IMG/VR virus record: IMGVR_UViG_3300020172_000234
Location: 1 to 20,267 of that record
Strand: one strand, 5' to 3'
DNA length: 20,267 bases
DNA from: a virus
How positions within the stretch are numbered: position 1 is the stretch's first letter; the number at the start of each line of letters is the position of its first letter. This document shows positions 7,102-11,484 of the stretch, piece after piece. The translations under genes were made by a program, and so were the position numbers. A model generated the notes under the pieces. The model was not told where the DNA came from and did no database searches. It saw only the letters and a list, made by a program, of their open reading frames with translations.

Positions 7102-7295
7102 GCTTCTCTTACATAAACACCAAAACTAGCAGAAGTATCACCAAATGGTAATTGCTCTATCTTTTGAGCAATACGCTCACGCTCTTGTTTAGCAACTAGA
7201 TAGGCAAAGCGTTCAAGCATCAATTGACACTTATCAACTTCGCCATCATAGAAACCAACTTCTAGGGCTATGCGGATAACTTCTTCTCTAGTCAT
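7098..7295 (-). CDS. Conserved small phage protein of unknown function (65 aa)
   Basis: It begins MTREEVIRIALEVGFYDGEV and continues through LERFAYLVAKQERERIAQKI (28-47). Short proteins with the layout TREE.IR.A.E.GF followed by LERFA.LVA..ERE are frequent in phage early regions; I know no function for them. It is probably all helical. The stop overlaps the dpdA start (ATGA), so translation of dpdA is probably coupled to it. Its own start lies within the end of the 28-aa membrane peptide gene. A helper role for DpdA is possible only by position. Confidence 0.75.
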   Translation of the reverse strand: MTREEVIRIALEVGFYDGEVDKCQLMLERFAYLVAKQERERIAQKIEQLPFGDTSASFGVYVREA

Positions 7296-7374
7296 ACAAA
7301 AACCTTAATAAATAAAGGACTGCTGCCCAGAAAGCAGTCAGCCCCACAAGAATTAACTTCCAAGCCTTACTCAT
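7288..7374 (-). CDS. 28-aa single-span membrane peptide
   Basis: The frame reads MSKAWKLILVGLTAFWAAVL then YLLRFLYD. The middle 18 residues form one hydrophobic span with a basic N-terminus, the typical form of a tiny phage membrane peptide. Its ATG at 7374 overlaps the end of the 81-aa gene by 8 bases, and its stop overlaps the next start by 8 bases. This fills what would otherwise be the only gap in a tightly packed operon. No ribosome-binding site of its own is evident beyond coupling. Function unknown. Confidence 0.55.
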   Translation of the reverse strand: MSKAWKLILVGLTAFWAAVLYLLRFLYD

Positions 7375-7612
7375 AAGCAATAATCTTGGCATGGTCAGAT
7401 TCTGCGAGTAAGTGGCTGGTCAGTTTCATTGTGCCTTCCATCTCAAGTTCTTTAAATTGTGCGTCAGTAAAGATGCCCATGACGTTACGTCCTTCAAACC
7501 AGACTTCATCAATGTTCTCGTTGTAAGTTCCTTCTTCGTCACGCTCGTATGTCATCACGACAGTAACGATTACAGAGCCTTCGCCAGTAGTTGTGTCAAA
7601 TTCGTATTTCAT
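7367..7612 (-). CDS. First gene of the dpdA operon, unknown function (81 aa)
   Basis: The 81-residue acidic protein has an N-terminal beta-rich part (EFDTTTGEGSVIVTVVMTYE, 4-23) and a C-terminal part with FTDAQFKELEMEG (48-60). The ATG at 7612 follows TAAGGAT at good spacing and lies about 46 bases from the -10 element of the promoter at 7658-7663. No family is recognised with confidence. It is the promoter-proximal gene of the unit carrying the predicted DNA-modification pair. The acidity could point to a protein-interaction or DNA-mimic role, but nothing specific supports that. Confidence 0.72.
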   Translation of the reverse strand: MKYEFDTTTGEGSVIVTVVMTYERDEEGTYNENIDEVWFEGRNVMGIFTDAQFKELEMEGTMKLTSHLLAESDHAKIIAYE

Positions 7613-7630
7613 TTTGTATCCTTAAAAGTA

Positions 7631-7649
7631 CCCTTGCGAATTGCTTGGG
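7631..7649 (-). other. Weak leader hairpin before the dpdA operon
   Basis: On the minus strand CCC and GGG bracket a 13-base loop and are followed by TACTTTT. On its own this is too weak to call. It is listed because the equivalent position after the matching rightward promoter holds a clearer hairpin (9994-10022), with the same T-rich tail leading into TTTTAAGGA and the ribosome-binding site. Confidence 0.25.
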
Positions 7650-7654
7650 CTAAT

Positions 7655-7695
7655 GCAAGTATAGCAAACTAAACACAATATTTACTAGGTGTTTA
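7655..7695 (-). promoter_or_regulatory. Promoter and upstream box of the dpdA operon (copy of the rightward early promoter)
   Basis: On the minus strand TATACT (7658-7663) is preceded by TG plus one base, an extended -10. A 21-base stretch (7655-7675) is identical to the stretch at 9968-9988 on the plus strand. Upstream, the 11-mer TAAACACCTAG (7685-7695) is identical to one at 9938-9948. No good -35 is seen at 17 bases, so an extended -10 promoter or activator/repressor control is likely. It lies in the only sizeable gene-free stretch here (7613-7698). Confidence 0.75.
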
Positions 7696-7698
7696 TAC

Positions 7699-8031
7699 CT
7701 ACTCCGTAGTTTTTACGCCAAGACGCTCACTTGCTTGCTCACTTCGCCATATATCCGCTTTCATTTGGGCAGCGACCAGCATGAACTTCAGAGTTTCTTC
7801 CCTCTCTATTGCCACCATAAGTCCTCTGAGCAAATCAGCGTACTCAATGTGAGAATAGGCTTCACGCTCCTGAGATACAGCAGAATCAAACCCTTTAGCC
7901 ATAGCTTCCTTCATCAGCAAAGCCTTCTTTGTTTTTAAGAAACACTCTAAGTAAATTCTTTGTGACTTAGCCTCACCAAACTTGCTTGCGTTTTCCATGA
8001 TGAACTCAATGGCTTTGTAGGGTGCTTTCAC
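7699..8031 (-). CDS. Helical phage protein of unknown function (110 aa)
   Basis: The start is a GTG at 8031 that overlaps the stop of the VRR-NUC-like gene (GTGA). The protein is mostly helical: APYKAIEFIMENASKFGEAK near the N-terminus, then SQRIYLECFLKTKKALLM, a central AVSQEREAYSH (51-61) and a C-terminal helix IEREETLKFMLVAAQMKADI. Proteins of this size and layout, containing a QEREAYAH-like motif, are common next to replication genes in temperate-like phages, but I know no function. It is the last gene of the replication operon, ending just before the dpdA promoter region, so replication transcripts may read into the dpdA unit. Confidence 0.75.
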   Translation of the reverse strand: MKAPYKAIEFIMENASKFGEAKSQRIYLECFLKTKKALLMKEAMAKGFDSAVSQEREAYSHIEYADLLRGLMVAIEREETLKFMLVAAQMKADIWRSEQASERLGVKTTE

Positions 8032-8294
8032 TTAACTACTCCAATCATTCGTAATGCGCTCTCAGCGTCATTTACTCTGCACAAGGTACTACCAGACCAA
8101 TTCTCGAAAAAGTCGGCTTGTAGCTTCGTTAAACGCTTTTTAGAGTCTGTTTTAATCTCAACCAGAAAGGTGTGATTCTTGTAGCCAACCAAAAGGTCAA
8201 CTGGTAAGCCAATAATCCAGACGTATGCACCTGCTGCCCTAAGTGCTGAAACTATCTGTTCTTGGTTTGCATCAACTCTGGCTGCGTGTCTCAT
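8028..8294 (-). CDS. VRR-NUC / PD-(D/E)XK-like nuclease
   Basis: This 88-residue protein starts MRHAARVDANQEQIVSALRA. The core shows GLPVDLLVGYKNHTFLVEIK (29-48), with the catalytic Asp in PVD, then E46 and K48 as E-x-K. Next comes LTKLQADFFENW (56-67), whose Gln is also typical. This is the minimal layout of VRR-NUC or Holliday-junction-resolvase-like phage nucleases, so processing of branched replication or recombination intermediates is plausible. It overlaps the 76-aa gene upstream by 23 bases and the 110-aa gene downstream by four. Confidence 0.82.
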   Translation of the reverse strand: MRHAARVDANQEQIVSALRAAGAYVWIIGLPVDLLVGYKNHTFLVEIKTDSKKRLTKLQADFFENWSGSTLCRVNDAESALRMIGVVK

Positions 8295-8502
8295 TTCGTA
8301 ACCTCGTCATTCTGTCCCTCAAAAGCAAAGTATCTGACTTTCCTCTGATTCGTTCCAAGTCCACGCACACACCCTGCCACCAGAGCAACGCTTTGGCAGA
8401 GCCAATCGTCAATTTCTTTTGGTTGTACCTGCGTATCCACTCTTGGGCTTCGCAATTTTTGAAGTGTTCCAATTCTGCTGGAGTCATTTGTAGGCCATTC
8501 AA
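8272..8502 (-). CDS. 76-aa protein in the replication operon, start uncertain
   Basis: The frame contains MTPAELEHFKNCEAQEWIRR then YNQKKLTIGSAKALLWWQGV and DLERIRGKSDTLLLRDRM, a recognisable type of small phage replication-operon protein of unknown role. The start is a problem. In this frame only a TTG at 8502 or the ATG at 8487 is available, and neither has a clear ribosome-binding site. In the next frame an ATG at 8509 has a strong AGGAGA site and an ATGA overlap with the replication gene. Related proteins, as I recall them, start MNFE and then M.P.E, so a one-base frameshift near 8495 is possible (assembly error or real). The body frame is preferred because its residues look conserved. 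Confidence 0.62.
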   Translation of the reverse strand: MNGLQMTPAELEHFKNCEAQEWIRRYNQKKLTIGSAKALLWWQGVCVDLERIRGKSDTLLLRDRMTRLRNETRSQS

Positions 8503-8505
8503 AGT

Positions 8506-9267
8506 TCATGCTTTTCTCCTTATCTCAGCCATCTTTGCCAAAGTTTCTAATGATGGACGAGATGCCTTTAAATCGTCTTCTTTAATTTTTAACAATGTAG
8601 GGTCAGGCTCATTTCTGCTTGGAACTGTGAGCCTCACAACATCGTAAGGATTTTGTTTAGGTGCGTTAGTGCTTCTCACCCAATTACGCCAAGTAGCAAA
8701 CCAATCCAGCTTGACACCCTTCTGACCTGCTTGGGCAATCCAATAATCCTTGAACTGGTCAAAGGTTTTAACAGGGCTAAGTTCTGGTCTTGTCTGTTGA
8801 CAGAAGTCTTCCCATTCTTTTGGAAAACTAAAATCACTAGCGAGGCGTTTGCCGAGTGTCTTCTTCTCTTTCTTTTTATCTGATTCTGTATCTGTATCTG
8901 TATCTATAGCGTTACTTGGGCGTTTCTGTAACGTTTCGTCAGCGTTACTTAGCTGTTTCTTTTTATTACGATGCTTGGCAACCCGCATGGTGCTTGAGTC
9001 TGAGACAAATTGACGTTTATCCCAATTGAGTAAGTTCCAATGTTTATCAATAAAATTCTTACTGATAAACAACTGCTTAGTTTCATCCAATTCGCCTGTG
9101 GATAACCTGAGTTGAAACGCTATCTCTGTTTCATGTAACGTTTCAAGTGTCTCGCTACATCTAAGGCACATAAGCATGACATAACGTCTTTGCATAGCCT
9201 CTGAAAGCATTTGAATTTTGGGGTCGTGTGCAAACTCTGAATAGAGTCGAAACCAAGGATTAGCCAT
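8506..9267 (-). CDS. Phage replication protein, lambda O / DnaT-like
   Basis: This 253-residue protein has two parts. Residues 1-95 (ANPWFRLYSEFAHDPKIQML, then RRYVMLMCLRCSE, LRLSTGELDETKQLF) form the winged-helix-like N-terminal domain of phage replication initiators. Residues 145-200 (SDFSFPKEWEDFCQQTRPEL, TFDQFKDYWIAQAG, VKLDWFATWRNWVR) match the C-terminal DnaT/helicase-loader-like segment. Between them is a Thr/Asp repeat (DTDTDTE) and Lys-rich hinge. It most likely binds the origin and recruits the host helicase. Its position after Cro-like and winged-helix genes mirrors cro-cII-O in lambda. GGCGG precedes the ATG at 9267. Internal DNA repeats (8908-8960) may be origin iterons. Confidence 0.8.
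   Translation of the reverse strand: MANPWFRLYSEFAHDPKIQMLSEAMQRRYVMLMCLRCSETLETLHETEIAFQLRLSTGELDETKQLFISKNFIDKHWNLLNWDKRQFVSDSSTMRVAKHRNKKKQLSNADETLQKRPSNAIDTDTDTESDKKKEKKTLGKRLASDFSFPKEWEDFCQQTRPELSPVKTFDQFKDYWIAQAGQKGVKLDWFATWRNWVRSTNAPKQNPYDVVRLTVPSRNEPDPTLLKIKEDDLKASRPSLETLAKMAEIRRKA
8886..8906. repeat. Tandem 6-bp TCTGTA repeat inside the replication gene
   Basis: Three and a half units of TCTGTA occur in a row. They encode the Thr-Asp hinge of the replication protein, and unit changes would keep the frame. They sit directly beside the candidate iterons. Confidence 0.7.
8908..8960. repeat. Two 20-bp direct repeats plus an inverted motif, candidate replication iterons
   Basis: AGCGTTACTT followed by four variable bases and GTTTCT occurs at 8908-8927 and again at 8941-8960 (17 of 20 bases match, 33-base period). 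Between them GTAACG (8928-8933) is the inverse of CGTTAC in the repeats, and another GTAACGTTTC lies near 9138-9147. Lambda places its origin iterons within gene O, so these may be initiator sites; alternatively they reflect a repetitive protein hinge. Confidence 0.45.
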
Positions 9268-9333
9268 AATAATTTCCGCCTTTTACTCGCCCCTTAAAAG
9301 AAACAGTCGGCAGGAGAGGGGATAACTCTTTTC

Positions 9334-9355
9334 GGTGCGCTCATGACTTCGCACC
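9334..9355. other. Inverted repeat in the leader of the replication gene
   Basis: GGTGCG (9334-9339) and CGCACC (9350-9355) form a perfect 6-bp inverted repeat around a 10-base loop containing the palindrome TCATGA. It lies in the 112-base gap (9268-9379) between the replication gene and the winged-helix gene and has no T-run, so it is not a standard terminator. A leftward TACAAT within TTGATACAATG (about 9369-9379) might be a -10 element. Nothing else is evident in the gap. Confidence 0.4.
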
Positions 9356-9379
9356 TAGCCGTTGTTTCAAAACATTGTA

Positions 9380-9748
9380 TCAAATAAACTGATTGTTTGT
9401 AATATCTTGTGAAAACGATTTGCCAAGCAATCGTTTAGCTTGTGCGTTCATCACCGCATATTCAGCCTTAGAAAAGATACCTCTGGCATTACGAATGTCA
9501 AAAGGATTTAGCTTGTCGTAAGGCTCATCATTGGCAGCTTTGGTAGATTCAATCATGTGTGGTGCTAGAGTGAACTGAGAAACCCATGACCGACCCATCT
9601 TAACTTTTCCAATTGTTAATTTCTTCTTGTAACTCATCTTGGTGCAACAAGCTGCAATAGATAGTCTTGGTATGCCTGTTAAATTTTCTATTTGGTAGGA
9701 CGTAAGTGGGCCGTTTTGTAGGCATCTGATAACTGCTTCTTGTGTCAT
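9380..9748 (-). CDS. Winged-helix DNA-binding protein following the Cro-like gene
   Basis: The start is the ATG at 9748, forming an ATGA overlap with the Cro-like gene; the frame is open further up but that stretch encodes the Cro-like protein in another frame. The 122-residue product begins MTQEAVIRCLQNGPLTSYQI and continues ENLTGIPRLSIAACCTKM, a winged helix-turn-helix, followed by a basic KKKLTIGKVKMGRSW wing. The C-terminal half (PYDKLNPFDIRNARGIFSKA) is of unknown fold. By position (second gene after Cro-like, before O-like) it resembles the place of lambda cII, but its sequence is not cII-like. A transcription-regulator role is likely; the target is unknown. Confidence 0.7.
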   Translation of the reverse strand: MTQEAVIRCLQNGPLTSYQIENLTGIPRLSIAACCTKMSYKKKLTIGKVKMGRSWVSQFTLAPHMIESTKAANDEPYDKLNPFDIRNARGIFSKAEYAVMNAQAKRLLGKSFSQDITNNQFI

Positions 9749-9897
9749 TTGAACCACTCTGGTCTGAGTTCTTTTAGTTGATAAATTCGTAAAAGAGGGA
9801 TTTTTTTCCAATGCCAGACGGCAGCCCTTTTTATTCCTAATATTCTAGCAAGCTCACTCTGTGAGCCAGCAAGTGTGATAGCAGTTTGTTTATCCAT
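9745..9897 (-). CDS. Cro/YdaS-like helix-turn-helix repressor (50 aa)
   Basis: This is a short frame between the winged-helix gene and the divergent promoter. It reads MDKQTAITLAGSQSELARIL followed by GIKRAAVWHWKK and IPLLRIYQLKELRPEWFK. Residues 12-30 form a classic helix-turn-helix (SQSELARILG, then KRAAVWHW as recognition helix), and the I-P-xx-R-xxQL ending is typical of small Cro/YdaS-type phage regulators. It probably binds the operators in 9898-9990 and turns early transcription down. Its TGA overlaps the next ATG. The start lies only seven bases after a TACAAT -10 box with no ribosome-binding site, so the mRNA may be leaderless. Confidence 0.82.
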   Translation of the reverse strand: MDKQTAITLAGSQSELARILGIKRAAVWHWKKIPLLRIYQLKELRPEWFK

Positions 9898-9912
9898 CTA
9901 AACATTGTAGCA
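9898..9912 (-). promoter_or_regulatory. Leftward early promoter of the Cro-like gene
   Basis: On the minus strand TACAAT (9904-9909) preceded by TGC (9910-9912) is an extended -10. The bases after it are GTTTAG and then the ATG at 9897, so transcription would begin at or next to the start codon. No clear -35 or ribosome-binding site is seen. A TGTTTAG heptamer, also found twice at the rightward promoter, overlaps this element. Confidence 0.6.
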
Positions 9913-9937
9913 AAGAAATTATTTGTTGTTTTTAGGG

Positions 9938-9988
9938 TAAACACCTAGATAAATAGCTTGTTTAGTCTGTTTAGTTTGCTATACTTGC
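9938..9988 (+). promoter_or_regulatory. Rightward early promoter with upstream box and repeat heptamers
   Basis: An extended -10 TG-C-TATACT (9977-9985) has a possible -35 TTGTTT (9958-9963) at 16 bases. The upstream box TAAACACCTAG (9938-9948) and the 21-base core (9968-9988) are repeated exactly in the dpdA promoter. TGTTTAG occurs at 9959-9965 and 9968-9974, a direct repeat with a nine-base step, and is a candidate half-operator for the Cro-like protein. The element drives the 10035-12163 operon. Confidence 0.75.
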
Positions 9989-9993
9989 GTCAG

Positions 9994-10022
9994 CCCACAA
10001 CAAAACGTAAGTGGGTATTTTT
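9994..10022 (+). other. Leader hairpin with T-run, possible attenuator
   Basis: CCCAC (9994-9998) pairs with GTGGG (10011-10015) around a 12-base loop, followed by TATTTTT. It lies between the rightward promoter and the first gene, where a short stem with a T-run could cause partial termination. The stem is short, so this is tentative. Confidence 0.4.
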
Positions 10023-10034
10023 AAGGAAATCAAG

Positions 10035-10190
10035 ATGAGCAAGTATTTTACAAACAAAGAGTTCCGAAATGGATTTGATGCAGCATCATTATGCGAATCA
10101 TGCGACAAATCTAAGTCTAAAGAATGGATTGATGGCTGGAATCATTATCAAGACAAAATGACCGCAAGTGAAACAGCTTGCTGGTTTTAA
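10035..10190 (+). CDS. Rmf/CrpP-like small protein, first gene of the rightward operon
   Basis: The 51-residue product begins MSKYFTNKEFRNGFDAASLC and contains KEWIDGWNHY (29-38). The F..GFDAA..C....K..EWI.GW pattern resembles phage members of the Rmf/CrpP group, relatives of ribosome modulation factor, which dimerises and silences ribosomes in bacteria. The resemblance is to short motifs only. AAGGA precedes the ATG at 10035 at good spacing. As the promoter-proximal early gene it would be made first after infection, which would suit a host-takeover role; this is inference. Confidence 0.65.
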   Translation: MSKYFTNKEFRNGFDAASLCESCDKSKSKEWIDGWNHYQDKMTASETACWF

Positions 10191-10200
10191 GGAGAACCAA

Positions 10201-10293
10201 ATGAAAAGTAAGATTATTCAGACGCTAGTTGAATGTGTGTTAGCCATCGTTATCTTTGGCGGTATCGGTGTACTCTTGGCATGGAGAGGCTGA
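10201..10293 (+). CDS. 30-aa single-span membrane peptide
   Basis: The frame reads MKSKIIQTLVECVLAIVIFG then GIGVLLAWRG, one hydrophobic helix with basic ends. AAGGAGA precedes the ATG at 10201, a strong ribosome-binding site. Its stop overlaps the next start by one base (TGATG). It matches the style of tiny phage inner-membrane peptides; the function is unknown. Confidence 0.65.
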   Translation: MKSKIIQTLVECVLAIVIFGGIGVLLAWRG

Positions 10294-10448
10294 TGAACAC
10301 ACATTATCTAACCCGAGTTCGCAGGATATTTAGCACCTACGATGCCCCACCAGAGGTCATTAGAGGCTACCAAAAGCAATGGGTGAAGTCAGTACGCCAG
10401 TTAGGTGACAAGTGGCTTGTAGCAAAGCCTATTGAAAGAATCCAATGA
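10293..10448 (+). CDS. 51-aa conserved-type phage early protein
   Basis: The ATG at 10293 is preferred over upstream in-frame codons because it is coupled to the previous stop and the upstream part would overlap the membrane peptide. It begins MNTHYLTRVRRIFSTYDAPP and contains EVIRGYQKQWVKSVRQLGDK then WLVAKPIERIQ. Small basic proteins with W..SVR.LG.KWL are frequent in early regions of freshwater and Burkholderiales phages as far as I recall; no function is known. The stop overlaps the next start (ATGA). Confidence 0.7.
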   Translation: MNTHYLTRVRRIFSTYDAPPEVIRGYQKQWVKSVRQLGDKWLVAKPIERIQ

Positions 10449-10615
10449 CTAGAGAAGATGCAATCCAAGACCTACAAGGTACTTACTGCTGCTACTGCAC
10501 TAACCCAAAGACCTACGGCTCATGCTGTGGAGAAAATCACTTCGTACCTTTCGAGGATTTGTACGAGGAAGATAAAGAAGCAATGATTGAAGAATATTTA
10601 ACTGAAGGAAATTAA
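10445..10615 (+). CDS. 56-aa Cys-rich protein
   Basis: It starts MTREDAIQDLQGTYCCYCTN, then PKTYGSCCGENHFVPFEDLY and an acidic helical tail. Five cysteines (15, 16, 18, 27, 28) and a nearby His at 32 suggest a zinc-binding knuckle. ATGA overlap with the upstream gene and one base to the ERF start support its reality. No family is recognised. Confidence 0.68.
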   Translation: MTREDAIQDLQGTYCCYCTNPKTYGSCCGENHFVPFEDLYEEDKEAMIEEYLTEGN

Positions 10616-10616
10616 A

Positions 10617-11219
10617 ATGGTACATAAGAAGTTAATGCAAGCAAGAATCGCCTTGCAAAACGCACCTCTGAAGAAGTCTGGTCACAATAAGTTTGCTGGC
10701 TACAGCTACTTTGAACTTGGTGACTTTATGCCAGAGATAAATGCAATATTTAATGAAGTTGGTCTGTGTGGCGTAGTGTCCTACGATTCTGAAATAGCAA
10801 GTCTGACAATTACTGACACAGACGATGGCACTAGCCTTGTGATTACATCACCTATGGCAGAGGCCAATCTAAAGGGTTGCCACCCAATCCAGAACCTTGG
10901 TGCAGTTGAGACATACACCAGACGCTACCTGTGGGTTACAGCAATGGAAATCGTTGAACATGACGCTCTAGATTCCTCTGCGCCCATTAAAGAAGCAGTA
11001 ATCATCACGCCAGCACAAGGCATACGAGATGAGTTACCTATTGAGATTTTGAAGTATCTTGACGAGTTAGCAGTTGAACTGATTGCTACTTGTGAGAAAG
11101 ACCCCAAGGCAGCTTGGGTAAGGTTGGAGCAAGAAAACCTAGAGGCTGACCAGAAGGTAGCTTTGTGGGGCTTGATGCCAAGTAATGTAAGAAGCGCAAT
11201 TAAGAAAGCGAAAGGTTAA
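10617..11219 (+). CDS. erf: ERF-family single-strand annealing recombinase
   Basis: ERF proteins form rings that anneal complementary single strands and circularise or recombine phage DNA. This 200-residue protein shows the family pattern. KFAGYSYFELGDFMPEINAI (25-44) is the conserved Y.Y.....I segment, and IQNLGAVETYTRRYLWVTAM (92-111) is the TYxRRY motif, followed by EIVEHDALD. The C-terminal part from about 130 is variable, as is usual for the family. It is followed by SSB-like and nuclease genes, forming a typical phage recombination module. AAGGAAATTAAA precedes the ATG at 10617. Confidence 0.88.
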   Translation: MVHKKLMQARIALQNAPLKKSGHNKFAGYSYFELGDFMPEINAIFNEVGLCGVVSYDSEIASLTITDTDDGTSLVITSPMAEANLKGCHPIQNLGAVETYTRRYLWVTAMEIVEHDALDSSAPIKEAVIITPAQGIRDELPIEILKYLDELAVELIATCEKDPKAAWVRLEQENLEADQKVALWGLMPSNVRSAIKKAKG

Positions 11220-11221
11220 TC

Positions 11222-11461
11222 ATGGAATACGACAATACAAACCGAGGAAGTTTGTTTAAGAACGACAGGAAAGACGATGCCAAGTTTCCTGATTACAAAG
11301 GAAGTCTTAATGTAGATGGTACAGAGTATTGGCTATCTGCTTGGATTAAGCTAAGCAAGGACGGACAAAAGTTCATGTCCTTGTCTATCAAGAATAAGAA
11401 CGCTGATGCTTCTTTACAACCTAAAAAGAAGGTTGTTTATGAGGACGATGCGCCATTCTGA
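11222..11461 (+). CDS. Single-strand-DNA-binding-like protein with acidic tail
   Basis: The 79-residue protein begins MEYDNTNRGSLFKNDRKDDA and continues FPDYKGSLNVDGTEYWLSAW then KDGQKFMSLSIKNK. The N.GSLF.N....FPDY.G..NV.G..Y.L.AW layout is that of small OB-fold-like phage proteins related to DUF736. It ends YEDDAPF, the acidic-plus-Phe tail used by SSB proteins to recruit partners. Its position directly after ERF supports a role in protecting single strands during annealing. Biochemical function is inferred. Confidence 0.72.
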   Translation: MEYDNTNRGSLFKNDRKDDAKFPDYKGSLNVDGTEYWLSAWIKLSKDGQKFMSLSIKNKNADASLQPKKKVVYEDDAPF

Positions 11462-11484
11462 GTTATGGGGGAAAGCGGACAGCA

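Noticed and set aside
8291-8509. 72-aa frame with good ribosome-binding site
   Set aside because: Residue pattern looks like an out-of-frame reading, while the overlapping 76-aa frame has a recognisable protein; kept only as evidence for a possible frameshift.
9268-9379. 16-codon frame (MSAPKRVIPSPADCFF) in the gap before the replication gene
   Set aside because: Too short, with no clear ribosome-binding site or overlap with neighbours; the inverted repeat spans its start.
9749-9811. TTG-initiated N-terminal extension of the winged-helix gene
   Set aside because: This stretch encodes the Cro-like protein in another frame, and the ATG at 9748 forms a clean ATGA overlap.
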